Positions 55,109 to 62,748 of a DNA stretch of 64,000 bases are shown here, piece after piece; within the stretch, counting starts at the first letter, position 1; the number at the start of each line of letters is the position of its first letter. The notes under the pieces were generated by a model. That model made no database searches and was not told the DNA's origin. It saw only the letters and a program-made list of their open reading frames with translations. The position numbers were made by a program, and so were the translations under genes. This DNA is from Sporosarcina obsidiansis (GTDB lineage: Bacteria > Bacillota > Bacilli > Bacillales_A > Planococcaceae): assembly GCF_009651005.1 (NCBI RefSeq), contig NZ_WHVW01000003.1, positions 1 to 64,000 of the forward strand, read 5' to 3'.

Positions 55109-55843
55109 ATGAATCAGACTCAAACTGTAGGACGTGCACTCGATATTTTATTTACTTTAGCTGAAGAAAATAAGTCGATGACTGTAAAAGAGATATCCGA
55201 AAAAGTTTCTATCCCAACATCTACTGTGTATAGATTAATTAAAACATTAGAGTTAAATGAAGTAGTCACTAGAGAACCGCATGGAGAAATAGGGTTAGGT
55301 ATCAAACTATTCTCGTTAGCTCAAAACCTTTATTTAAAAGTTGAGAATGATTTATTGGGTATATCATTACCTCTCTTGAAAGATTTGACTGAAAAATTAA
55401 ATGAAACCTCATTTTTAGCTATCAAAAAAGGCGATGTAGGGGTCACAGTGCAATCCGTAGAGGTAGATCGTCTCATTAGATTTGTAGCTCAAAAAGGAAA
55501 ACAGCACTCCTTAACAGAAGGGGCAACTGGAAAAGCTATTTTAGCTTTTGAAAAGAAAAACATAATAGATGATATGTTATCTATTCATCCATCTATTGAT
55601 CAAGTACGATTTTTTGAGGAAGTAAAAAAGATTTGTCAGCAAGGTTATGTCAAAACAATAGGAGAAGTGGATGCGGACACACTTGCAATTGCTGCGCCTA
55701 TATTTGACTTGAATAATAACGTGATTGCTAGTATTACAGTTGCCGGTCCTAAAGTACGTTTTGACGAAGATGCAATTGATCGGACCATCCAAGAAATAAA
55801 AAAAGCAACCAGTGAACTCACAACTGCGTTGCGAAAATTATAA
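55109..55843 (+). CDS. IclR family transcriptional regulator
   Basis: A 244-aa regulator. The winged helix lies at about 5-70 (MTVKEISEKVSIPTSTVYRLIKTLE) and the IclR effector-binding domain at about 80-240 (TEGATGKAILAFE, GEVDADTLAIAAPIFDLNNNVIASITVAGP). It is immediately upstream of, and in line with, the TRAP/allantoin-type operon, and allantoin genes in E. coli are controlled by the IclR-family AllR, so local control is likely. Its own terminator follows at 55860. Confidence 0.92.
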   Translation: MNQTQTVGRALDILFTLAEENKSMTVKEISEKVSIPTSTVYRLIKTLELNEVVTREPHGEIGLGIKLFSLAQNLYLKVENDLLGISLPLLKDLTEKLNETSFLAIKKGDVGVTVQSVEVDRLIRFVAQKGKQHSLTEGATGKAILAFEKKNIIDDMLSIHPSIDQVRFFEEVKKICQQGYVKTIGEVDADTLAIAAPIFDLNNNVIASITVAGPKVRFDEDAIDRTIQEIKKATSELTTALRKL

Positions 55844-55859
55844 AAAAAGCTATACTTTC

Positions 55860-55892
55860 GGGCCTTTTCCAATTATGGAAAAAGGCCCTTTT
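55860..55892 (+). terminator. Terminator after the IclR gene
   Basis: Stem GGGCCTTTTCC/GGAAAAAGGCCC (one bulged A) with a 6-nt loop is followed by TTTT. It isolates the regulator from the TRAP operon. Confidence 0.85.
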
Positions 55893-55995
55893 CATCTGAT
55901 GTTTGTTGAAGAAAGGTAAAGAAATAAGAGAATAAATTTACTAAGTCTCTACAAAAAAACAGCATAAAATATCGAGTGAAGATTATAAAAGCTAT

Positions 55996-56023
55996 TGATT
56001 TTTTTAAATAATTAATATATGAT
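55996..56023 (+). promoter_or_regulatory. Promoter of the TRAP/ureide operon
   Basis: -35 TTGATT (55996-56001), a 16-bp spacer and -10 TATGAT (56018-56023) in a very AT-rich stretch. It is flanked by TATTGAT/ATCAATA inverted repeats (55993-56032). Confidence 0.5.
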
Positions 56024-56041
56024 TTATCAATAAATGAATTT

Positions 56042-56064
56042 AGATTATCATTTAATGATAATCT
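56042..56064. promoter_or_regulatory. Perfect palindrome upstream of the TRAP receptor gene
   Basis: Arms AGATTATCATT and AATGATAATCT flank a single T, in the transcribed leader just before the TTAGGGGG SD. It could be an operator for the upstream IclR regulator or an mRNA hairpin affecting initiation. Confidence 0.5.
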
Positions 56065-56079
56065 GTTAGGGGGATTACG

Positions 56080-57078
56080 ATGAAAAATGTAGGTAAACTG
56101 TTTCTGTTTTTAGTTCTTTGCTTAAGTGTATTGGCAGGTTGTTCTGGTGAAAAAAATGGATCTAATGAAAGTGAAATGAAAACGCTGTCACTTGCGCATG
56201 GCGGAGCATTAGATTCTCATTTACATGAAGCAGCTTTGAAATTTCAAGAGCTAGTGGAAGAGAAAAGTGACGGATCTATCAAAGTTCAAATACATCCTAA
56301 CTCAGAATTAGGAGCAGAGCGGGAGATGGCAGAATCCTTACAAGCGGGAAGTATAGACATGGCCGTTTTGTCTACGGGTCCTCTTGGAAATTTCGCTGAC
56401 AAGGTCAACGCGTTAGACTTCCCTTTCCTGTTTGAAAGTAACGAACATGCTGAAAAAGTATTGGACGGAGAAGTAGGAGATCAGATTTCAAAGCAGTTAG
56501 AGGATGCCAATATTAAAAACTTGTATTGGGTAGATAATGGTGCATACAATATCGCAACAAATGATAAACCAATCAAAAAGTTTGAAGATTTAAAAGGTCT
56601 GAAGTTGAGAACTCAAGAGAATCAAGTACAAATCGATACAATTAATGCATTTAACGCTTCTGCAACACCTATTGCGTTCAGTGAACTATTTTTATCTGCA
56701 CAGCAAGGTATCGTAGATGGTCAAGGAAATTCATTAGCTGTGTTAATTCCACAAAAGTATTACGAAGTGCATAAATATCTGACGATCACGAATCATATGT
56801 ATTCCGGTGGAGCTATCTTAATGAATAATGATTTGTTCAATAAGTTTGATGAAGATATGAAAGAAATTATATTGAGCTCAGCAAAAGAAGCAGGAATACA
56901 TGAGCGTGAATTCGTTCAGAAACTGAATAAAGAATATATGGAAGTAGCAAAGGAAAATGGGATGGAGATCATAGAAGATATCGATCTAGAACCATTTAAA
57001 GAAGCTGTAAAACCTGTATATAAGAAATACGAAGATAAGTATGGCGAGCTGCACAAGATCATCGAAAGTGAAAAGTAA
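56080..57078 (+). CDS. TRAP transporter solute receptor, DctP family
   Basis: A 332-aa extracytoplasmic substrate-binding lipoprotein with lipobox LAGC (Cys21). DctP-family blocks seen are AHGGALDSHLHEAALKFQELVEEKSDGSIKVQIHPNSELGAEREM, described by its ends, and the conserved Arg in GLKLRTQEN. It binds substrate for the DctQM permease encoded at 58056-59832. Context suggests a ureide such as allantoin instead of a C4-dicarboxylate. First gene of the operon. Confidence 0.9.
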   Translation: MKNVGKLFLFLVLCLSVLAGCSGEKNGSNESEMKTLSLAHGGALDSHLHEAALKFQELVEEKSDGSIKVQIHPNSELGAEREMAESLQAGSIDMAVLSTGPLGNFADKVNALDFPFLFESNEHAEKVLDGEVGDQISKQLEDANIKNLYWVDNGAYNIATNDKPIKKFEDLKGLKLRTQENQVQIDTINAFNASATPIAFSELFLSAQQGIVDGQGNSLAVLIPQKYYEVHKYLTITNHMYSGGAILMNNDLFNKFDEDMKEIILSSAKEAGIHEREFVQKLNKEYMEVAKENGMEIIEDIDLEPFKEAVKPVYKKYEDKYGELHKIIESEK

Positions 57079-57114
57079 TCCGTATTGAATTAAAAGGCAG
57101 AGGGGGATTTTACA

Positions 57115-58041
57115 TTGTCTAAACTAATTGAGTATCCTGTTGCAGGACCACTAAGAGACTTTGTAGGTTACGGTCGTGAAGGTTTACAAGTAAATTGGCC
57201 AGATGAAGCACGGGTCGTTTTGAATATCGCGATTAACTATGAGGAAGGTTCGGAACAAATGAAGTCGTTAGGTGATGACGAGAATGAAACATTTGTTGAA
57301 TTCAATCCCCTAATGCCGAACCATATGCGGGATATCGCTGTGGAATCAGTGTTTGAATATGGCAGCAGGGTAGGGATCTGGCGATTGCAGCGTTTATTCG
57401 ATGAACTGGATATTCCAGTAACGATATTTGGCTGTGCGGTCGCATTGGAACGAAATCTTGAAGTTGCTTCGTGGATTAAAGAACGTGGTCATGATGTTTG
57501 TGCACATGGCTGGAGATGGGAAAAGGCATGGAAGTTAAGCCGTGAAGAGGAAAAAGAAAGGATTCAATTGGCATACGATTCGATTAAGAAAACTTGTGGA
57601 ACGGCACCGGCAGGATGGTATAGCCGATATGGTCCTTCAGTAAATACGAGAGAACTGTTGGTAGAACATGGTGGCTTCCTATATGATTCCGATGCCTATA
57701 ACGATGAATTACCTTACTACGAAACGGTGAACGGAAGCAGACACTTGATCGTACCGTATAACCAGACACTGAATGACGGAAAGTTTGTTAGACCACAAGG
57801 CTTTGGCAGTGCTACTGACTTTCTAGACACGCTCAAGCGGACATTCGATTATTTGTGGGAAGAAGGAGAGACGCATCCGAAAACGATGACAATTGGCCTT
57901 CACCCTAGAATTATCGGACAGCCTTATCGGATTTCAGCATTGAAGGAATTTTTGCAATATGTACTTGAGAAGGACAAGGTTTGGATTGCGAAACGGTTGG
58001 AAATCGCTGAGTTTTGGAAAGATCAATATAAGACAGAATAG
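57115..58041 (+). CDS. puuE: Polysaccharide-deacetylase-fold allantoinase (PuuE-like)
   Basis: A 308-aa CE4-fold hydrolase resembling PuuE, the metal-independent allantoinase that opens the hydantoin ring of allantoin to allantoate. Typical segments are VGYGREGLQVNWP, VLNIAINYEEGSE, AHGWRWE and GWYSRYGPS. The start is TTG 57115 with GAGGGGG 9 bp upstream. It sits between the TRAP receptor and the two TRAP permease genes. Other related CE4 amidases are possible, but the neighbours favour ureide breakdown. Confidence 0.8.
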   Translation: MSKLIEYPVAGPLRDFVGYGREGLQVNWPDEARVVLNIAINYEEGSEQMKSLGDDENETFVEFNPLMPNHMRDIAVESVFEYGSRVGIWRLQRLFDELDIPVTIFGCAVALERNLEVASWIKERGHDVCAHGWRWEKAWKLSREEEKERIQLAYDSIKKTCGTAPAGWYSRYGPSVNTRELLVEHGGFLYDSDAYNDELPYYETVNGSRHLIVPYNQTLNDGKFVRPQGFGSATDFLDTLKRTFDYLWEEGETHPKTMTIGLHPRIIGQPYRISALKEFLQYVLEKDKVWIAKRLEIAEFWKDQYKTE

Positions 58042-58055
58042 AAAGGACGATTCCT

Positions 58056-58556
58056 ATGTCTACAGTTATTCGATGGATTGATGGATTTAATAAAGGGATC
58101 AAAGTTGTAGCAGCCCTTAGTCTTGCGATCATGTCCATTGTTATTGTGGCTCAAGTTATATCCAGATACTTTTTTCACAGTACATTTTCATGGTCAGAAG
58201 AATTAGCACGATACTTAATGATACTCACGATTCTTCTTGGAGCATCTCTAGCTCTAAGAACACAGTCTTTAATTGGATTAGAAATTATTGCAGAAAAAGT
58301 ATCTCCAGGTAAGAGAAGAATTCTTAAATTAGCAGTCTACATAGTGTGCCTTGCTTTTTTCATTGCTTTATTGTTATTTGGAATATCCACAGTTACAGCT
58401 GTTCAACACCAGCTAAGTCCAGCACTGCAAATTAGCATGTCGATTCCATACATGTCCATTCCAATAGGTGCGACGGCATTAATTTTGAATTCAATAGCAG
58501 TTCTGTTGGAGCTGATTAAAAATGAAGAGACGATAAAGAGCGAGGTGGATTTGTAA
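58056..58556 (+). CDS. TRAP transporter small permease (DctQ)
   Basis: A 166-aa membrane protein with four hydrophobic segments. FSWSEELARYLMILTILLGASLALRT is the DctQ family block. It forms the permease with DctM, whose gene begins 1 bp after the stop codon. SD GAAAGGACG. Confidence 0.9.
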   Translation: MSTVIRWIDGFNKGIKVVAALSLAIMSIVIVAQVISRYFFHSTFSWSEELARYLMILTILLGASLALRTQSLIGLEIIAEKVSPGKRRILKLAVYIVCLAFFIALLLFGISTVTAVQHQLSPALQISMSIPYMSIPIGATALILNSIAVLLELIKNEETIKSEVDL

Positions 58557-58557
58557 C

Positions 58558-59832
58558 ATGTTAGCTATTTTATTAGTTTCTCTCGCCATTTTGCTCATCC
58601 TATCAGTACCTGTCGCGGTTTCTGTAGGTCTTTCTTCTTTATTGGCTATTCTTTTCGGAAGTGATTTGCCGTTAAGCGTAGTTACTCAAAAATTATTCAC
58701 TTCTATTGATTCGTTTCCTTTAATGGCAATCCCATTTTTTATTTTTGCTGGAACATTAATGGAACAAGGTGGGATTGCGAAACGACTGGTACGGTTTGCC
58801 AATGCTTTAGTTGGCAAATTTACAGGCGGACTCGGGATGGTCGTCGTAGTGACGGCAATGTTTTTCGGAGCGATTTCGGGTTCTGGGATTGCAACGACTG
58901 CTGCGTTAGGATCTATTCTCATTCCAGCGATGATCAAAAAAGGTTATGACAAAAGCTACGCGGGAGCACTTCAAGCTACGGCCGGTGAACTAGGAGTCAT
59001 TATTCCTCCGAGTGTATCCATGATTTTATTTGGAGTTGCAGCAAGCGTATCGATTGGTGATCTGTTTATCGCAGGAATTCTACCGGGTATCTTGATTGCC
59101 GTTTCATTGCTGATTGGTGTTTTTATAATCTCTAAGATTAAAGGATACAAGGGAGAATCAGATTTACCTAAAGGAGAAATTTGGGCTTCTTTTAAAGATG
59201 CAACCTTGGCGCTTTTAATGCCAGTCATTATTTTAGGGGGTATTTACGGTGGTATTTTCACCCCGACGGAAGCTGCAGCCGTAGCGGTAGCGTATTCTTT
59301 CCTAGTCGGTACATTTGTTTATAAAGAAATAAAAATTCCTAATTTACTAGAGATATTATCCAAATCTGTTGTCAGCACTTCTATTGTCATGTTCATTATT
59401 GCGAACGCAGGGTTGTTTGCATGGGTGTTAACAAGAGAAGCTGTTCCACAAAAACTGGCTTTGTTTTTCGGATCTGTAACAGAATCCCCGATTGTCTTTT
59501 TATTGATCATTAATGTGTTACTTCTAGTTATTGGTATGTTCTTCGATGGAAGTGTGGCCATTATCATTTTGGCTCCATTGTTAACTCCAATCGCAGTTGG
59601 TATGGGTATTGATCCAATCCATTTTGGTATGATCATGATCACCAACTTAGCGGTCGGTATGTGCACTCCTCCATTAGGAGTAAATTTATTTGTATCTTGT
59701 CAAATTGCAGGAATTCGACTAGAACAAATCACAAAGGCTATATTGCCTTTTGTATTCATATTAATCGTCGATGTTTTGATTATCAGTTACATTCCAGCGA
59801 TTAGTACGTTCCTTGTTGATTTGTTCAAATGA
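58558..59832 (+). CDS. TRAP transporter large permease (DctM)
   Basis: A 424-aa membrane protein with about a dozen spans. The family blocks FAGTLMEQGGIAKRLVRFANALVG, ISGSGIATTAALGSILIPAMIKKGY and GELGVIIPPSVSMILFG are present. It catalyses sodium-coupled substrate movement delivered by the DctP receptor. It is coupled to dctQ by near-overlap and followed 26 bp later by the amidohydrolase gene. Confidence 0.94.
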   Translation: MLAILLVSLAILLILSVPVAVSVGLSSLLAILFGSDLPLSVVTQKLFTSIDSFPLMAIPFFIFAGTLMEQGGIAKRLVRFANALVGKFTGGLGMVVVVTAMFFGAISGSGIATTAALGSILIPAMIKKGYDKSYAGALQATAGELGVIIPPSVSMILFGVAASVSIGDLFIAGILPGILIAVSLLIGVFIISKIKGYKGESDLPKGEIWASFKDATLALLMPVIILGGIYGGIFTPTEAAAVAVAYSFLVGTFVYKEIKIPNLLEILSKSVVSTSIVMFIIANAGLFAWVLTREAVPQKLALFFGSVTESPIVFLLIINVLLLVIGMFFDGSVAIIILAPLLTPIAVGMGIDPIHFGMIMITNLAVGMCTPPLGVNLFVSCQIAGIRLEQITKAILPFVFILIVDVLIISYIPAISTFLVDLFK

Positions 59833-59858
59833 GTTATTGTTAGGAGAGGATGGTATTT

Positions 59859-61235
59859 ATGAGTACCTTAAAAGCTATAAAAGGAAATATCGTAAGCCCC
59901 AATCAAGTGTGTTTTGACCACTTTCTATTATATAAAGACGGTAAAGTAGTTTCTATTGAAGAAACGGTTGCTTCTGATATTGAGGTTTTTGACGCGTCAG
60001 GTAAGTATGTATTGCCAGGAGCGGTAGATGCGCATGTTCATTGCTACAGTGCATTGACTGAAGGATTCGAGGCAGCTACAAGATCAGCAGCGGGTGGCGG
60101 TGTCACTACGATTGTTGAAATGCCTTATGATGCAGATAAGTTAATATGCAATGAAAAGGTATTTACAGATAAGATTCAATTGCTTGAAAAAGAATCCGTG
60201 GTAGATGTAGCGCTATTAGCTACGATTGCTCCTGAAAACGGATTGGATCAAATTCCGATCTTGTCAGAAGCAGGTGCTTGTGGGTTTAAGATTTCATTAT
60301 TCAATACCCATCCAGTACGGTTTCCTAAGATTGAAGAAGGTGTGTTGGCGGAAGCTTTTCAACTAACAAAAGCTGCTAGAAGACCGATCAGTGTTCATGC
60401 GGAAACCGATTCGATTGTCCGTAAGAATATCGAAAAGTACAAAGACCAAGGATTCAATAATCCTATAGCCCATTGTTTGAGCCGTCCTAAACTAGCAGAA
60501 TCCACTGCAGCATTGACGATCCTAGAGATGGCGTTCCAATTGGATGCGAAGGCTCATTTGCATCATACGACATTCCCTCATGTCTTTGAACTGGTTGAGC
60601 ATTATAAATCGCTTGGTGCAGATGTCACGGCAGAAACTTGCACACATTATCTTGTGTTTAGTGAAGAGGACATGGATCGACTGGGTGCTTTAGGAAAGAT
60701 CAATCCACCATTGCGATCAGAACAAGACCGTCTTGGTTTATGGGAGTTATTGAGCGAAGGTGAAATAGATATAGTGACATCTGATCATGCACCTTGGCCA
60801 ATAGAAGCAAAACAGCATGAGAATATTTTTGACAATTCTTCAGGTGCTCCGGGTGTGGAAGTACTTCTTCCTATTCTGTATAGCGAAGGTGTTGCAAAGG
60901 GAAGAATTTCATTGAACAGATTGGTTCAGTTAGTTAGTGAAAATCCAGCGAGCCGCTTCGGATTAGGACATCGAAAAGGAAAACTAGTTCCAGGATACGA
61001 TGCTGACTTCGTTGTGCTGGATCCAAAAGAAGAATCAGTTGTGCGAGCAGAGAATATGCATTCTAATGCTGGCTGGAGCCCCTATGAAGGGATGAAGCTT
61101 CAAGGACAAATCCAGTATACATTCTTGCGTGGACAAGTCATTTTCGATGGCGAAAAAGTGAACGGTAAAAAAGGGTATGGAGAATATATTCCTGCTGTAT
61201 TTGGAGGTGAGAACTCCAATGCAACCACAATGTAA
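59859..61235 (+). CDS. allB: Allantoinase-like cyclic amidohydrolase (AllB/dihydroorotase family)
   Basis: A 458-aa TIM-barrel amidohydrolase with a binuclear metal site. DAHVHC (His59, His61), carboxylated Lys144 in CGFKISLF, His180 (VHAE), His233-236 (HLHH) and Asp309 (TSDHAP) form the complete ligand set. Allantoinase or hydantoinase are the likely activities, with allantoinase favoured by the downstream AllC-like gene. ATG 59859 follows AGGAGAGG at a 9-bp distance. It overlaps the next gene by 17 bp. Confidence 0.82.
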   Translation: MSTLKAIKGNIVSPNQVCFDHFLLYKDGKVVSIEETVASDIEVFDASGKYVLPGAVDAHVHCYSALTEGFEAATRSAAGGGVTTIVEMPYDADKLICNEKVFTDKIQLLEKESVVDVALLATIAPENGLDQIPILSEAGACGFKISLFNTHPVRFPKIEEGVLAEAFQLTKAARRPISVHAETDSIVRKNIEKYKDQGFNNPIAHCLSRPKLAESTAALTILEMAFQLDAKAHLHHTTFPHVFELVEHYKSLGADVTAETCTHYLVFSEEDMDRLGALGKINPPLRSEQDRLGLWELLSEGEIDIVTSDHAPWPIEAKQHENIFDNSSGAPGVEVLLPILYSEGVAKGRISLNRLVQLVSENPASRFGLGHRKGKLVPGYDADFVVLDPKEESVVRAENMHSNAGWSPYEGMKLQGQIQYTFLRGQVIFDGEKVNGKKGYGEYIPAVFGGENSNATTM

Positions 61236-62475
61236 GTTGAATGTTGAGCGAATCAAAGAGAAGATTACCACCTTGGCTACAATTATTGATAAAGAGCGTC
61301 CTTTATATACCCGCAGGCCATTCACAGAAGAATATCAACAAAGTAGGGAATGGCTGAAGTCTGAAATGATAAGTGCGGGACTTACCGTTTATGTAGATGC
61401 TGCTTCCAATTTAATAGGTGAACGACAGGGGAGCCGTCCAGAACTCCCACCCATCATGATCGGGTCTCATACGGACTCAGTCGTTGGCGGTGGTCGATTT
61501 GACGGAATTATTGGTGTACTAGGTGGAATTGAAATCGCACGCCAATTGATGGAACAAGATGTGACATTAGAACACACCTTATTAATTGTCGATTTCACTG
61601 CAGAGGAAGCTAGTGAGTTTGGTATTTCTACTATTGGTAGCCGCGGCATGGTAGGAAATCTGACAGATGAGGTTCTTGATAGGGTCAATCATACAGGATT
61701 GAAACTTCGTAAAGGAATTGAACAGTTAGATGGAAGACCAGAAGCAATTAATGAAGAAAAGAAAACGGCTGGAGATATTCGCTTGTATTTGGAATTGCAT
61801 ATTGAACAAGGACCGGTCTTGGAACAAACAAATCATGAATTAGGAATTGTTACCGGCATTGTTGGAATCCGGCGTTTCCAAGTCGTTTGTAAAGGAATAG
61901 CGAATCACGCAGGAACGACCCCTATGAATATGCGTACAGATGCATTGACGTCTGCTTCAGAAGTCGTTTTATCCATTGAAGACGCAGCCAATCAATCCTA
62001 TACTTCGCAAATCGTTGGTACGGTGGGACGCTTATTTGTGGAACCAAACGCGTCCAATGTAGTTCCAGGACATGTAACATTCGATTTCGAACTTAGATCG
62101 TTGCAACCTGATGTATTAGATGAAGCGACTCGTAACATTGAGCAGAGTATCGCATCCATTTCCTCTAAAAGAAATATAGAGATATGTATGATACCGATAT
62201 CCGTATCGGACTCCATCGTAATCCAAGACAATATTATTGAAGGAATTGAAGAAAGCTGCAATAAAGTGGGTAGCAGTATAAAACTCCCTAGTGGAGCTGG
62301 ACATGATGCCAATCAAATAGCTTCTATTGCACCGGTTGGAATGATTTTTGTTCCGAGTCAAAACGGTATTAGTCACTCTGCTGATGAGTGGACAGACTAT
62401 GAACTAGTAGCAAAAGGAGTTCAAGCGTTGTGGAATTCTCTTCATTATTTTGATGGGTGTTTTGATAAGATATAA
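61219..62475 (+). CDS. allC: Allantoate amidohydrolase / N-carbamoyl-L-amino acid hydrolase (M20 Zn-dependent)
   Basis: A 418-aa binuclear amidase. Metal ligands are visible at His84 (GSHTDSV), Asp95 (GGRFDG), Glu129/130 (DFTAEEASEFG), His194 (LELHIEQGP) and a C-terminal His in NGISHSADEW. NHAGTTPMNMRTDAL is the substrate/dimer motif. The family covers AllC, ureidoglycolate-type amidases and carbamoylases; AllC is favoured because it follows two allantoinase-type genes. ATG 61219 has a perfect SD (GGAGGTGA, 61203-61210). Confidence 0.85.
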   Translation: MQPQCKLNVERIKEKITTLATIIDKERPLYTRRPFTEEYQQSREWLKSEMISAGLTVYVDAASNLIGERQGSRPELPPIMIGSHTDSVVGGGRFDGIIGVLGGIEIARQLMEQDVTLEHTLLIVDFTAEEASEFGISTIGSRGMVGNLTDEVLDRVNHTGLKLRKGIEQLDGRPEAINEEKKTAGDIRLYLELHIEQGPVLEQTNHELGIVTGIVGIRRFQVVCKGIANHAGTTPMNMRTDALTSASEVVLSIEDAANQSYTSQIVGTVGRLFVEPNASNVVPGHVTFDFELRSLQPDVLDEATRNIEQSIASISSKRNIEICMIPISVSDSIVIQDNIIEGIEESCNKVGSSIKLPSGAGHDANQIASIAPVGMIFVPSQNGISHSADEWTDYELVAKGVQALWNSLHYFDGCFDKI

Positions 62476-62500
62476 ACGAGTCTAGCTGATTAGTATTAGT

Positions 62501-62545
62501 AAGAACCCTATTCTAATGTGTATTACGCATGGAAAAGGGTTCTTT
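62501..62545 (+). terminator. Terminator of the ureide operon
   Basis: Arms AAGAACCCTATTC and GAAAAGGGTTCTT (one mismatch) around an 18-nt loop, followed by TC. It lacks a long T run, so efficiency is uncertain. Confidence 0.6.
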
Positions 62546-62597
62546 CATTGTGAATAAAGAATGTAGAGGTGTGATCAGTAGCAAAGGAGGAGGTATC

Positions 62598-62681
62598 GTG
62601 CAAGATTTCATTGGGCAGATGAAAAGACGGTTGTTGGAAAGTTTATGTGCTAGACCACTATCTATTACGGAAGTATATTGA
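62598..62681 (+). CDS. Tiny open frame with strong SD, 27 aa
   Basis: GTG start behind AAGGAGGAGG, encoding VQDFIGQMKRRLLESL and onward to a stop at 62681. It is too short to assign. It could be a leader peptide for the following substrate-binding gene or the surviving start of a deleted gene. Confidence 0.3.
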   Translation: MQDFIGQMKRRLLESLCARPLSITEVY

Positions 62682-62748
62682 CTTTTCAAATCAATTAACT
62701 GAGAATAGAAAGGTACATCTAAGATACTTACCTAGAGGGGGATATGTT

